This document shows positions 29,576-38,510 of a DNA stretch of 64,000 nucleotides, in pieces. The notes below the pieces were generated by a model. The model did not search any database, was not told the origin of the DNA, and worked only from the letters and a program-made list of their open reading frames with translations. Positions within the stretch are counted from its first letter, which is position 1. Every line of letters begins with the position of its first letter. The stretch is from Clostridium sp. N3C (GTDB lineage: Bacteria > Bacillota > Clostridia > Clostridiales > Clostridiaceae), in assembly GCF_900095445.1 (NCBI RefSeq), contig NZ_FMJL01000004.1:1-64000 (forward strand), read 5' to 3'. The translations under genes and the position numbers were made by a program.

Positions 29576-30652
29576 CTATTGAAAATCATCATTTATTTTA
29601 ACATAATAATTTCCTGCGATACATTTAATGCTATCTTCAAGTTGCATTTCCAATAATAACTCATATAATAGCTTAATGTCAATATTAGTTATTCTCATTA
29701 TATCATCTAAATGCATAGGTGTATCTGTTAAAATATTATAGATTTTTTCCATTTCCTTACTACGTCTTTTTACTTTTTTCTTCTGTTTACCAACAAAATT
29801 TATTTTTAGTAAACTCAAAATAGATTCTATCCCTGTAAATATATGAGCACCATCACTTATTAAGTCGTGAGTACCTTTACTTTTGCTGGAAAAAATTGAG
29901 CCGGGCACTGCCATAACATGCTTACTTTGATCCAAGGCCCTATTTGCCGTTATCAAAGAACCACTTCTTTTTTCCGCTTCTACTACAATAATAAGTTCGC
30001 TCATTCCACTAATTATTCTGTTCCTTATTGGAAAATTATATGCAAAGGGAGGGGTAGAAGTAGGGAACTGAGAAATGATACATCCAATTTCTTTAATTTT
30101 ATTATATAAACTTCTATTTTCTGCTGGATAAATCCTGTCAATTCCACAGCCAAGTACAGCAGTACTAAAAGCTCCATTATTGACTGCTCCCCAATGAGCA
30201 ACTGAATCAATCCCCTTAGCCATACCACTTACTATATTTACATTATAAAAGGATAATTGGGATGTTATAATATTTGTTACTTCCTTTCCATAATTACTGC
30301 AAAGTCTTGATCCCACTATAGAAATATTCCTTAGCTCATTTATTTTTTTAATATTGCCAAAATAATACAAAACATAAGGAGAATCATCGTAATTCTTTAA
30401 AAGTCTTGGATAATCATCATCTTTCTTAGTAACTATTTTTATCCCCTGTTTTATAGTAATTTCTAATAATTTTTCAACATATTCCATATTCATGCTAGCT
30501 AATAAAGGCTTTGTAGAAAAGGAATAGTTATAATCCTTATGCTCGTTTAAAAACACCCATAATTCTTCTGTGTCTCTAAAGGATCTCATTATTTGATTTT
30601 TAATTTCATCAGGAAGTTTTATTGTGCTAAACCATATATCGTATAGATTCAT
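29576..30652 (-). CDS. dprA: DNA processing protein DprA/Smf
   Basis: Loads RecA on incoming single-stranded DNA during transformation and protects it. The ~358-aa protein contains the Rossmann-like core with SIVGSRLCSNYGKEV, SGMAKGIDSVAHWGAV and LGCGIDRIYPAENRSLY, plus SGMSELIIVVEAEKRSGSLITA and a C-terminal winged-helix (DIMRITNIDIKLLYELLLEM). The ATG at 30652 follows AAGGTGGTGAATGG; the longer in-frame start runs into the divergent comM upstream region. No other competence machinery is visible in the window. Confidence 0.92.
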   Translation of the reverse strand: MNLYDIWFSTIKLPDEIKNQIMRSFRDTEELWVFLNEHKDYNYSFSTKPLLASMNMEYVEKLLEITIKQGIKIVTKKDDDYPRLLKNYDDSPYVLYYFGNIKKINELRNISIVGSRLCSNYGKEVTNIITSQLSFYNVNIVSGMAKGIDSVAHWGAVNNGAFSTAVLGCGIDRIYPAENRSLYNKIKEIGCIISQFPTSTPPFAYNFPIRNRIISGMSELIIVVEAEKRSGSLITANRALDQSKHVMAVPGSIFSSKSKGTHDLISDGAHIFTGIESILSLLKINFVGKQKKKVKRRSKEMEKIYNILTDTPMHLDDIMRITNIDIKLLYELLLEMQLEDSIKCIAGNYYVKINDDFQ

Positions 30653-30758
30653 ACCATTCACCACCTTTTTTATTTCTTCATTATTTCCATATAAAAATCC
30701 AATATACCTATGAATGAATTTTAAAAATGTAGTCAAGGATTATAGAAGAGGTGATAAA

Positions 30759-32279
30759 ATGGCTATTAAGATTTTAAGCTCTACCTATAGCGGTATTGAA
30801 GGAATGATTATTTCTGTTGAAGTAGAAATATCTAGAGGATTGCCTACTTTTAATATTGTAGGTTTAGCTGATACCGCTGTTAGAGAATCAAAAGAACGGG
30901 TTCGTTCTGCTATAAAAAACTCTGGCTTTGATTTTCCACTAGGAAAAATTACCGTAAATTTAGCTCCAGCAGATATAAAAAAAGTTGGTTCTTTGCTTGA
31001 TTTACCTATAGCTATAGGTATATTAGCTGCTACAGATCAAATCAACTATGCTAATATAGATGAATATATATTTGCTGGTGAACTATCTTTAAGTGGTGGT
31101 ATTACAAAAATAAAGGGAGCCCTTCCTATTATAATCGAAGGGTTAAATAATAAAATTTATAAATTTATTGTACCGAAGGATAATGCAGATGAATGCAGTT
31201 TGATACAAAAAGCAGAAATATTTCCTTTTGACTCCTTGAATCAAGTAGCCTCCTATTTAAAAAATCGTGATATGCTACCCTACAAAAGTAATACTACTGT
31301 AAAAAGTATAAATTATGATTATGATTTTTCCGAAGTTATAGGACAACAATCCGTAAAAAGAGCTTTAGAAATTGCCTGTGCTGGAGGTCATAATATTATA
31401 ATATTAGGTCCACCGGGTTGTGGTAAAACTATGCTAGCATCCAGAATTCCCAGCATATTACCAGATTTAACTTATGAAGAATCTCTTGAAATTACAAAAA
31501 TATATAGTATTGCTGGAAAACTATCTATAGACCAAGGTTTAATTTCTACAAGACCTTTTAGAAGTCCACATCATACTAGTTCTAAAACAGCTTTAATAGG
31601 TGGTGGTATTCAATTATCACCTGGTGAAATCACTTTAAGTCATAATGGCGTCCTTTTTATGGATGAATTGTTAGAGTTTGATAAGTGTGTACTGGAAGTT
31701 CTTAGAGAGCCTCTTGAAAATAAAAAGATTATTATAAGCCGAAGTTCAGGAACTGTAGTATATCCTGCAAACTTTATGCTTGTAGGTTCTTTAAATCCCT
31801 GCCCTTGCGGTTACTATTTAAGTAAAGTAAAAGAATGTTCTTGTAGTGATAATGAAAGAAAAAAATATTTGAATAAACTTTCAGGTCCCTTTCTAGACAG
31901 AATAGATATTATGACCTTTGCTTATCAGCATCAGTATAAAGAAATAGTTTCAACTAACAAAGAAGAATCTTCTAAAACTATTAAATTAAGGGTTGAAGCA
32001 GCTCGAGCTATACAAAATATAAGATTTAACAATCAATCTGTTAAATGTAATGCAGATATGACTAATTCGCATATTAAGGAATATTGCAAATTGAATTCAG
32101 AATGTGAAAAAATACTACAACGATTCTTTTTTAAGTTTCCTTTTAGTTTAAGGGCCTACAATAAAATATTAAAAATAAGTCGCACTATAGCAGATTTAGA
32201 TTCCAGTATGGAAATACGCTCTTCTCATATTATGGAGGCGCTTAGCTACAGACAATTAGGAGAAAATAAAGTTATATAA
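30759..32279 (+). CDS. comM: YifB/ComM family Mg-chelatase-like AAA+ ATPase
   Basis: Hexameric AAA+ helicase family; ComM promotes branch migration during natural transformation in Haemophilus, and the family is widely conserved. The 506-aa protein has an N-terminal Lon-protease-like S5 domain (GLPTFNIVGLADTAVRESKERVRSAI), Walker A GPPGCGKT at 217-224, Walker B (VLFMDELLEF), and the family's ARPCPCGYY-like motif as NPCPCGYYLSKVKECSCS. The ATG at 30759 follows AGAGGTGATAA. Divergent from dprA with a 106-bp gap, in which I found no convincing promoter. Confidence 0.9.
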   Translation: MAIKILSSTYSGIEGMIISVEVEISRGLPTFNIVGLADTAVRESKERVRSAIKNSGFDFPLGKITVNLAPADIKKVGSLLDLPIAIGILAATDQINYANIDEYIFAGELSLSGGITKIKGALPIIIEGLNNKIYKFIVPKDNADECSLIQKAEIFPFDSLNQVASYLKNRDMLPYKSNTTVKSINYDYDFSEVIGQQSVKRALEIACAGGHNIIILGPPGCGKTMLASRIPSILPDLTYEESLEITKIYSIAGKLSIDQGLISTRPFRSPHHTSSKTALIGGGIQLSPGEITLSHNGVLFMDELLEFDKCVLEVLREPLENKKIIISRSSGTVVYPANFMLVGSLNPCPCGYYLSKVKECSCSDNERKKYLNKLSGPFLDRIDIMTFAYQHQYKEIVSTNKEESSKTIKLRVEAARAIQNIRFNNQSVKCNADMTNSHIKEYCKLNSECEKILQRFFFKFPFSLRAYNKILKISRTIADLDSSMEIRSSHIMEALSYRQLGENKVI

Positions 32280-32293
32280 AGGGAAGTGGTAAA

Positions 32294-32653
32294 TTGATTA
32301 ATACAAAAGAAATTGGTTCTTATGGTGAAAATATTGCTCTTGAATACCTACTGAATAGAGGATATAAATTAATTTCCAAAAATTTTAAAAGTCACTTTGG
32401 AGAAATTGATATCATTGTTAAAGATAAAGATCTTATATGTTTTGTAGAGGTTAAAACACGGTATAATAATAATTTTGGTTTGCCGTCACAATCTATAGAT
32501 AAAAACAAACAGAAGAGAATAAAAAAAGCCTCTCTTTTGTTTGTTAACAAAGAGAAGCTTTTTAATTTTAATTTAAGATACGATGTTGTGGAAATCTTCT
32601 TAAACTACAAGGATGATTCCTACACTATAAATCATTTAGAGAACGCTTTTTAA
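32294..32653 (+). CDS. yraN: YraN family (UPF0102) endonuclease-like protein
   Basis: The 119-aa protein belongs to UPF0102, with a PD-(D/E)xK-type nuclease fold: GSYGENIALEYLLNRGYKLISKNF, GEIDIIVKDKDLICFVEVKTR (catalytic-site-like E-x-D...E-V-K) and PSQSIDKNKQKRIKKAS. The start is a TTG at 32294 behind a GGGAAG site, 14 bp after comM. Neighbouring comM and rnhB are usual company. Biological role is not established. Its stop overlaps that of convergent rnhB. Confidence 0.85.
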   Translation: MINTKEIGSYGENIALEYLLNRGYKLISKNFKSHFGEIDIIVKDKDLICFVEVKTRYNNNFGLPSQSIDKNKQKRIKKASLLFVNKEKLFNFNLRYDVVEIFLNYKDDSYTINHLENAF

Positions 32654-32668
32654 TCTAAAAGCGTTCTC
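32639..32668. terminator. bidirectional terminator at the yraN/rnhB convergence
   Basis: Perfect 12-bp inverted repeat GAGAACGCTTTT / AAAAGCGTTCTC with a 6-nt loop. The loop holds TTAA, so the TAA stop of yraN (32651-32653) and the TAA of rnhB (32650-32652) share two bases. Terminal A/T runs are short on both sides. Confidence 0.7.
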
Positions 32669-33462
32669 AAGAAACTCTTTCTGTGTATTGGTGTAATACC
32701 ATACTTACGAATTGCTTCTATATGCTCTTTTGTACCATAACCTACATTTTTATCAAATCCATACTGTGGATATACTTTACTGTAGCCCTGCATCAATCTA
32801 TCACGATACACTTTAGCTACTATGGAAGCTGCTGCAATGCAAGCACTCTTAGCATCACCTTTAACTATATAATCAGTGGTACCATTATATCCCTTTATAG
32901 CATATCCATCTGTAAGAACTAATTCAGGTTTTACGTTTAAATTACTACAGGCTTCTAAGAAAACTTTATTATTACAAAAACTTATGCCTTTTTCATCTAT
33001 CTCATTATTATCTAACTCAGATATATAATAGGCTTCTGCCCTGTTTATTATTATATCGTATAACTCTTCTCTTTTCTTAAAACTTAACTTTTTTGAGTCA
33101 TTAAGACCAAGTATTAAACTAGATGAAGTTAAATCATCGTATTTTAGTATAACTGCTGCCGCTACAATAGGCCCAGCCAAAGGTCCTCTTCCTACTTCAT
33201 CAACTCCTGCAATTAACTTATAGCTTCCATAACTTCTGTCTAACTCATACATTTTCTTTACTCTACTTATTTCTTCTAAATATCTTTTATATTTATTTTC
33301 TAATGATATACCTAGTTTAATTACATTCTTTCTTTCATCTTTCTTTAATTTGTCAACAATGAAAGGAAAGTTTTCTTTAGAAAATAATTCTTCTTCTGAA
33401 AAGCTACTTATATATATGTTTATATCTTTGTATGATAAATTACTTATTTCTATAAACTCCAT
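32650..33462 (-). CDS. rnhB: Ribonuclease HII
   Basis: Cleaves RNA in RNA-DNA hybrids and removes misincorporated ribonucleotides. The ~270-aa protein has a ~70-residue N-terminal extension typical of Firmicutes, then the catalytic core with IAGVDEVGRGPLAGPIVAAAV (D, E), LILGLNDSKKLSFKKREELY and LTDGYAIKG with KGDAKSACIAAASIVAKVYRD. The ATG at 33462 is used; the upstream GTG has no spaced ribosome site. Follows ylqF, forming the usual rplS-ylqF-rnhB order. Confidence 0.93.
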   Translation of the reverse strand: MEFIEISNLSYKDINIYISSFSEEELFSKENFPFIVDKLKKDERKNVIKLGISLENKYKRYLEEISRVKKMYELDRSYGSYKLIAGVDEVGRGPLAGPIVAAAVILKYDDLTSSSLILGLNDSKKLSFKKREELYDIIINRAEAYYISELDNNEIDEKGISFCNNKVFLEACSNLNVKPELVLTDGYAIKGYNGTTDYIVKGDAKSACIAAASIVAKVYRDRLMQGYSKVYPQYGFDKNVGYGTKEHIEAIRKYGITPIHRKSFLRTLLD

Positions 33463-33480
33463 TCTAAACCCCACATTAAT

Positions 33481-34329
33481 TTATAATGTTTCCAAGCATA
33501 TCTTACCTATTTTTCCGCCTCTAAATTCATCTAAAATAATATTTGATATTCTATTGTAATCTATTTCTCCGCCAGAGATTATAGCGCCTCTCTTTCTTGC
33601 TATGCTATTTAGTGTCTCTAGAGGATCTGAAGAAAGTTCAGTTAACTTATATCTCTCCTTCAATTTTTCTGGAGCAATTACCTGTAAACGCTCTACCAAT
33701 TTTAATGCTAATTCTTCTATATCAACCACTTCATCTTTTACTGCACCGGTAAAAGCCAAATTCAAACCCACTTCCATATCTTCAAAACGTGGCCAAAGTA
33801 CTCCTGGAGTGTCCATTAACTCTAAGCCTATTTTGGTTTTTATCCATTGCTTATTTTTCGTAACTCCTGGCCTATCTCCTGTTTTAGCAATGTTATTTTG
33901 AGCCATTTTATTTATAAAGGAAGATTTTCCCACATTAGGTATTCCTACTACCATTGCTCTTGTAACGATATTAACAACACCTTTAGCTCTTAATCTATCA
34001 TGTTTTTCTTTAAGTAACTGATCTATTAATGGTTTAATTTCCTTTAATCCCTTTCCTGTAACACAATTAACCGCTAAGGCTTTGATATCTCCTGTAGATA
34101 ATTTATTACACCATTTCTTTACAACACTATCTTCACACAAATCACTTTTATTTAAAAGAATAATTCTTGGTTTACCACTACATATTTCATCTATATCTGG
34201 ATTAGCACTAGATTTCACAATTCTTGCATCACGAATTTCAATAACTAAGTCTACAAGCTTTAAATTTTCTTTTATTTCTTTCTTAGTTTTCAGCATATGT
34301 CCAGGAAACCAATTTATTTTCATATTCAT
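33481..34329 (-). CDS. ylqF: Ribosome biogenesis GTPase YlqF/RbgA
   Basis: Circularly permuted GTPase needed for late 50S assembly in Bacillus. The 282-aa protein shows the permuted order: NKSDL (G4) near 60, then GIPNVGKSSFINKM (G1), then DTPGVLWP (G3), and a C-terminal RNA-binding helical domain. The start MNMKINWFPGHM is typical; ATG at 34329 follows GAGGG, with a second ATG two codons in as an alternative. It follows the rplS terminator. Confidence 0.94.
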   Translation of the reverse strand: MNMKINWFPGHMLKTKKEIKENLKLVDLVIEIRDARIVKSSANPDIDEICSGKPRIILLNKSDLCEDSVVKKWCNKLSTGDIKALAVNCVTGKGLKEIKPLIDQLLKEKHDRLRAKGVVNIVTRAMVVGIPNVGKSSFINKMAQNNIAKTGDRPGVTKNKQWIKTKIGLELMDTPGVLWPRFEDMEVGLNLAFTGAVKDEVVDIEELALKLVERLQVIAPEKLKERYKLTELSSDPLETLNSIARKRGAIISGGEIDYNRISNIILDEFRGGKIGKICLETL

Positions 34330-34362
34330 CAATCCCTCGGTTTTCTATTTTTTATTTTACGA

Positions 34363-34390
34363 AAAATGGGACTTTTGCAAGTCCCATTTT
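34363..34390 (-). terminator. terminator after rplS
   Basis: Perfect 12-bp stem AAAATGGGACTT-GCAA-AAGTCCCATTTT with a short T run on the minus strand. It separates rplS from ylqF. Confidence 0.85.
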
Positions 34391-34405
34391 GAAATTAAAT
34401 TATGT

Positions 34406-34750
34406 TTAAACTAATTCTTTAACTTTTGAAGCCTTTCCTACTCTATTTCTTAAGTAGAATAACTTAGCTCTTCTTACTTTACCACGTCTTACTACTTCAA
34501 TTTTTTCAATTGATGGAGCATGAAGTGGGAAGGTCTTTTCTACACCAACACCGTAAGCAACTCTTCTTACTGTGAAGGTTTCTCTTAAACCACCGTTTTG
34601 TCTCTTTAAAACAGTTCCCTCAAAAACCTGAATTCTTTCTCTGTTACCTTCCTTAATTTTTACATGAACCTTTACTGTATCTCCTACATTGAAGTTTGGT
34701 AGGTCTGTACGAAGTTGTTCAGCTTCAATTGATCTTATTAATTCATTCAT
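34406..34750 (-). CDS. rplS: 50S ribosomal protein L19
   Basis: Large-subunit protein at the 30S-50S interface. The 114-aa protein begins [18 protein letters not shown] and has [29 protein letters not shown] and [28 protein letters not shown], all family hallmarks. The ATG at 34750 follows AAGGAGGG; the longer upstream reading frame covers the leader and is not coding. It has its own promoter within the trmD-rplS gap. Confidence 0.97.
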   Translation of the reverse strand: MNELIRSIEAEQLRTDLPNFNVGDTVKVHVKIKEGNRERIQVFEGTVLKRQNGGLRETFTVRRVAYGVGVEKTFPLHAPSIEKIEVVRRGKVRRAKLFYLRNRVGKASKVKELV

Positions 34751-34824
34751 TGTGCATTCCCTCCTTAGTTTCATTAACGTTCGTACCTTATAAAATAGGC
34801 AGAGGACCGTCCGTACTAGCACAA
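34751..34824 (-). promoter_or_regulatory. rplS 5' leader, candidate L19 leader RNA
   Basis: About 75 nt of leader between the promoter and rplS carry a GC-richer stretch (CTAGTACGGACGGTCCTCTG) and a CCTAT/ATAAGG element before AAGGAGGG. A ribosomal L19 leader RNA family is known from Firmicutes at this position. I did not test a structural match. Confidence 0.4.
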
Positions 34825-34829
34825 AGCAT

Positions 34830-34858
34830 ATTTTATCATAGTATTAGCAAGGTTTCAA
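34830..34858 (-). promoter_or_regulatory. rplS promoter
   Basis: Minus strand TTGAAA, 17-nt spacer, TAAAAT in the 138-bp trmD-rplS gap. Confidence 0.8.
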
Positions 34859-34888
34859 TAGAATTTTTATAATAAATCAATTTTTTTG

Positions 34889-35608
34889 CTATTTTTTAGA
34901 ATACTTTTTATATAACTTTTTTTCTTCATCACTAAGATTATATTTTTTAAATAAATCAGGTCTACGCTCCTCAGTAATTTTCAAAGATTGGTATTTTCTC
35001 CATTGTCTTATATTTTCATGATGTCCAGAAATCAAAATTTCCGGTACCTTTTCTCCTTCAAAATCATAAGGTCGAGTATACTGAGGATATTCTAATAAGC
35101 CATTATAAAAGGATTCATCCTTATAACTTTCATCATTAGATAAAACACCTGGTAACAGACGACATATACTATCTACTATTGGTATACAGGCACTCTCTCC
35201 GCCAGTAAGTACAAAATCCCCTAAGGATATTTCCATATCTATGTATTTATAAGCTCTTTCGTCAATCCCTTCATAATGGCCACATAAAAAGATTAAGTGC
35301 TCTTCTTTAGAAAGCTCCTTAGCCATTTCTTGATTAAAGGTTTTTCCACGGGGACCAAGAAAAATTACTTTCCCCTTTGAATTTTCTTTAGCTTTTTTAA
35401 TAGTATCTGCAATTGGTTGTACTGCCATTACCATTCCAGCACCACCACCATAAGGATAATCATCTACCTTCCGATGTTTATCCTTTGTATAGTCCCTTAT
35501 GTTAAAAATATTAATATCAATAATACCTTTCTCCTTAGCTCTTCCCATAATACTATAATTAAAGACATCAAACATTTCAGGGAAAAGAGTCAAAATACTA
35601 ATCTTCAT
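34889..35608 (-). CDS. trmD: tRNA (guanine(37)-N1)-methyltransferase
   Basis: SPOUT-class methyltransferase that protects against frameshifting by methylating G37. The 239-aa protein shows [26 protein letters not shown], the trefoil-knot SAM-binding segments [28 protein letters not shown] and LEYPQYTRP. Overlaps rimM by 11 bp, consistent with the rpsP-khpA-rimM-trmD-rplS cluster. Confidence 0.97.
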   Translation of the reverse strand: MKISILTLFPEMFDVFNYSIMGRAKEKGIIDINIFNIRDYTKDKHRKVDDYPYGGGAGMVMAVQPIADTIKKAKENSKGKVIFLGPRGKTFNQEMAKELSKEEHLIFLCGHYEGIDERAYKYIDMEISLGDFVLTGGESACIPIVDSICRLLPGVLSNDESYKDESFYNGLLEYPQYTRPYDFEGEKVPEILISGHHENIRQWRKYQSLKITEERRPDLFKKYNLSDEEKKLYKKYSKK

Positions 35609-36095
35609 AATTCCATACCTCTACAGGTTCAATAATTATTTTTGAATTTTCAACATCAATATCTTTTACTACAGAATCTATTACAGGTACCAAAACATCC
35701 TTTTTACCCCTTACCCAGTAAACGTCATTGCTTCCTGTAAAAATAACTTCTTTTACTTCTCCAACTTCTTCTCCCTTTGTATCTATTACCTTACAACCTA
35801 CTATATCCACTACAAAATATCTACCTTCTGGTAACTTTACTGCATCTTCACGTCTAACCTGCAAATACTTAGTCTTTAGTTTTTCTGCTGCTTCAATAGT
35901 ATCTATACCTTCAAGTTTTAAAATTGCCTTATCCTGTTGAAGTTTACACCAAATAACCTTTATTTCTTCACCATCAAGCAATACATATTTTAATTTTTTA
36001 AATCTTCTTATATCATCCGTTAATGGATATACCTTTAACTCACCTTTTATTCCATGGGTATTAATGATTTGGCCAATGGTTATTTTATCCTTCAT
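35598..36095 (-). CDS. rimM: 16S rRNA processing protein RimM
   Basis: Binds S19 and assists 30S head assembly. The 165-aa protein has the N-terminal RimM barrel ([24 protein letters not shown]) and the C-terminal PRC-barrel ([27 protein letters not shown]...[10 protein letters not shown]). The ATG at 36095 follows GGGTGAT; a longer in-frame start lacks a ribosome site. Lies between khpA and trmD. Confidence 0.95.
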   Translation of the reverse strand: MKDKITIGQIINTHGIKGELKVYPLTDDIRRFKKLKYVLLDGEEIKVIWCKLQQDKAILKLEGIDTIEAAEKLKTKYLQVRREDAVKLPEGRYFVVDIVGCKVIDTKGEEVGEVKEVIFTGSNDVYWVRGKKDVLVPVIDSVVKDIDVENSKIIIEPVEVWNYED

Positions 36096-36164
36096 CCTAT
36101 CACCCGCTTTAAGTAAAAAAATTTGCAATTATGGAAAAAGAGCTAGGGAAATCCTAACTCTAAA

Positions 36165-36392
36165 TTAAATTATTTCTACAGAAACTCTTTTATTTTCTTT
36201 TACGGCAGCTGCTTTTACAACAGTTCTTATAGCTTTTGCTATTCTGCCTTGTTTTCCTATAACCTTGCCCATATCTTCTGGAGCAACCTTTAGTTCTAGG
36301 ATAACAGATTGTTCTCCTGCTATTTCATTTACTTGAACCATATCAGGATTATCAACCAAAGATTTAGCTATTATCTCTATTAATTCCTTCAT
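36165..36392 (-). CDS. khpA: KH-domain RNA-binding protein KhpA (YlqC)
   Basis: Single KH-domain protein of 75 aa that pairs with KhpB/Jag in Firmicutes and affects cell division and RNA metabolism. The KH signature is GKVIGKQGRIAKAIRT (GKQG loop). Conserved start MKELIEIIAKSLVDNPDMVQV at the ATG 36392. A longer in-frame GTG at 36431 overlaps the AGGAGGTG site and is rejected. The ribosome site lies 36 nt from the ATG, with a 6-bp GC hairpin between (see findings). Follows rpsP as in Bacillus. Confidence 0.92.
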   Translation of the reverse strand: MKELIEIIAKSLVDNPDMVQVNEIAGEQSVILELKVAPEDMGKVIGKQGRIAKAIRTVVKAAAVKENKRVSVEII

Positions 36393-36400
36393 AAACTGGT

Positions 36401-36424
36401 CTGCGCCAATTGAAAACTGCGCAG
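36401..36424 (-). promoter_or_regulatory. hairpin between ribosome binding site and khpA start
   Basis: Minus strand CTGCGC-(12 nt)-GCGCAG, placed after AGGAGGTGAATT (36425-36436) and 8 nt before the khpA ATG. Folding would shorten the effective spacing from 36 nt to about 12. Confidence 0.5.
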
Positions 36425-36441
36425 AATTCACCTCCTAATAA

Positions 36442-36699
36442 CTACTTTGAAAGCTTATCAGTAATTCCAGTTTTATCAAATAGCCTCTTTACTACATCTG
36501 ATGGTTGAGCTCCATTCTTAATCCACTTTGTAGCCTTTTCTTCATCAATTTTGATTACAGCTGGCTCAGCAATTGGATTATAGTAACCAATTTCTTCGAT
36601 GAATCTTCCATCTCTTGGAGCTCTTGAATCAGCAACTACTATTCTATAAAATGGAGCTTTGTGTGCACCCATTCTTCTTAATCTGATTCTTACTGCCAT
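36442..36699 (-). CDS. rpsP: 30S ribosomal protein S16
   Basis: Small-subunit assembly protein. The 85-aa protein starts [42 protein letters not shown], an almost canonical S16 N-terminus. The ATG at 36699 follows GGAGGTG; the longer frame upstream has no ribosome site. Directly downstream of ffh. Confidence 0.97.
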   Translation of the reverse strand: MAVRIRLRRMGAHKAPFYRIVVADSRAPRDGRFIEEIGYYNPIAEPAVIKIDEEKATKWIKNGAQPSDVVKRLFDKTGITDKLSK

Positions 36700-36730
36700 T
36701 GATTTCACCTCCTTTAAATAGTAACATTAT

Positions 36731-38086
36731 TTATTTCATAAAAGGGAACTTTCCAAATATACCTTTTTTCATATTCTTTTGTAACCCTTTCATTTGCTTA
36801 GTCATTTTCTTCATATTATCAAACATTTTCAAAAGTTTATTTACATCCTGCAATGTGGTTCCAGAACCATTAGCAATTCTTTTCTTACGGGATGTAGAAT
36901 TTTTAATTAATGAAGGCTGCATCCTTTCCTTTTTAGTCATGGAATGAATCATTGCTTCAACCTTTGCAAGTTCTTTTTCGCCCTTATCAAAATCAACACC
37001 TTGTAGTTCTTTTGTATTTACTCCTGGCATCATTTCAAGAATCTTGCTTATTGGACCGAGTTTTTTCATTTGATTCATTCCTTCAAGGAAATCATTAAAA
37101 TTGAACTCTTGGCTCATCATTCTGTCAGTGAGCTCTTTTGCTGCCTTCTCATCTATGTCAGATTGTACTTTTTCAATTAAAGAAAGTACATCTCCCATAC
37201 CTAATATTCTAGAAGCCATTCTATCAGGATAGAATACCTCTAAATCACTCATTTTCTCACCGACGCCTACGAACTTAATGGGCTTTTGAGTCACTTGCCT
37301 TATAGATAAGGCCGCTCCTCCTCTTGTATCGCCATCTAGTTTAGTTAAAATTACTCCTGTAATATCTAAGCGATTATTAAATGTTTCTGCCACATTCACG
37401 GCGTCTTGACCAGCCATTGAGTCTACTACCAATAAAATTTCTTGCGGTTTTACAGCTGCCTTAACATTTTCTAATTCAGCCATTAAAGAATCATCTATAT
37501 GAAGTCTACCGGCAGTATCTATGATAACAACATTATTTCCATTGCTTTCTGCATATTCTATTCCTGCTTTTGCTATATCAACAGGAGAAACCTTATCCCC
37601 CATAGAAAATACAGGAATATCAATTTGCTTTCCTACAACTTGTAATTGCTTTATAGCGGCTGGTCTATATATATCACAGGCTACCAGTAAAGGCTTTTTA
37701 TTATTCTTTCTCATTTGAAGAGCCAATTTACCGGCCATTGTTGTTTTTCCTGCACCTTGAAGACCTACAAGCATTACCACTGTTATGCCATTATCTAAAT
37801 AATTTATTTTACTGTTGCTTCCTCCCATAAGTTCCGTTAACTCATCGTTAACTATTTTGATGACCTGTTGACCAGGAGTTAAGCTTTCCATAACGTCATT
37901 ACCTAGACACTTTTCACTAACACTATTGATAAAGCTTTTCACTACCTTAAAGTTAACATCCGCTTCTAATAATGCTAATTTAACTTCTCTCATGGCTTCT
38001 TTTATATCTTTTTCACTTAACTTACCTTTACCTTTAAGCTTTTTTATGGTTTCTTGTAGTCTGGATGCTAATCCTTCAAAAGCCAT
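36731..38086 (-). CDS. ffh: Signal recognition particle protein Ffh
   Basis: GTPase subunit of the signal recognition particle, targeting nascent membrane proteins. The 451-aa protein has the N domain (1-~90), the G domain with G1 GLQGAGKTT at 108-116, DTAGRLH and TKLDGD, and the methionine-rich M domain (about 300-451) with GGLP-type SRP-RNA-binding region (IHSMTKKERMQPSLIKNSTSRKKRIANGSGTT). Its receptor ftsY is two genes upstream. The RNA partner is not in this window. Confidence 0.97.
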   Translation of the reverse strand: MAFEGLASRLQETIKKLKGKGKLSEKDIKEAMREVKLALLEADVNFKVVKSFINSVSEKCLGNDVMESLTPGQQVIKIVNDELTELMGGSNSKINYLDNGITVVMLVGLQGAGKTTMAGKLALQMRKNNKKPLLVACDIYRPAAIKQLQVVGKQIDIPVFSMGDKVSPVDIAKAGIEYAESNGNNVVIIDTAGRLHIDDSLMAELENVKAAVKPQEILLVVDSMAGQDAVNVAETFNNRLDITGVILTKLDGDTRGGAALSIRQVTQKPIKFVGVGEKMSDLEVFYPDRMASRILGMGDVLSLIEKVQSDIDEKAAKELTDRMMSQEFNFNDFLEGMNQMKKLGPISKILEMMPGVNTKELQGVDFDKGEKELAKVEAMIHSMTKKERMQPSLIKNSTSRKKRIANGSGTTLQDVNKLLKMFDNMKKMTKQMKGLQKNMKKGIFGKFPFMK

Positions 38087-38095
38087 GTTACCCTC

Positions 38096-38440
38096 CTATA
38101 AATCTTTAAAGATTTCTTCTAGTCTATCTATCTTTTCTATTATTACAGGTTCTGTTGAATCTTTTTTAATATCTTCTAAATACTTAATAGCAGTTTTCTT
38201 CTTTTCTATCTTTTTTAATACATTTTCCTTTAACTTTAGCTTAACTTCATACTCTAGCAAAAGTTTATGACATCTTTTAATAATATCATGCACAGCCTGC
38301 CTACTAGTATTAGTCAATTCTGAAATCTCTGCCAACGATAGATTTTCATTATAGTACAGGTTCATAATTTCCTGCTGCTTATCTGTTAAAAGAGTGCCAT
38401 AAAAATCCATTAACATTGACATTTCGATATGATCTTCCAT
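38096..38440 (-). CDS. ylxM: UPF0122 family YlxM, putative SRP-operon regulator
   Basis: The 114-aa protein has a sigma-factor-region-4-like helix-turn-helix: LLTDKQQEIMNLYYNENLSLAEISELTNTSRQAVHDIIKRC, followed by a basic helical tail. Members sit upstream of ffh in Firmicutes and can stimulate SRP GTPase activity in some species. First gene of the ylxM-ffh-rpsP-khpA-rimM-trmD unit, behind a consensus promoter at 38462-38490. Confidence 0.9.
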   Translation of the reverse strand: MEDHIEMSMLMDFYGTLLTDKQQEIMNLYYNENLSLAEISELTNTSRQAVHDIIKRCHKLLLEYEVKLKLKENVLKKIEKKKTAIKYLEDIKKDSTEPVIIEKIDRLEEIFKDL

Positions 38441-38461
38441 ACAATCACCACAACATTTAAT

Positions 38462-38490
38462 ATAATATCAGACACTATTACGGCTGTCAA
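38462..38490 (-). promoter_or_regulatory. ylxM-ffh operon promoter
   Basis: Minus strand TTGACA, 17-nt spacer, TATTAT: the best -35 match in the window. It lies in the 70-bp ftsY-ylxM gap. Confidence 0.85.
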
Positions 38491-38510
38491 GTGTTTTTAC
38501 TTAACACCTA

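Noticed and set aside
34751..34822. 24-residue N-terminal extension of L19
   Set aside because: It covers the leader region; the conserved L19 start [13 protein letters not shown] lies behind AAGGAGGG.
36393..36431. GTG start for KhpA 13 codons upstream
   Set aside because: It overlaps the ribosome site itself and the extra residues do not match the family.
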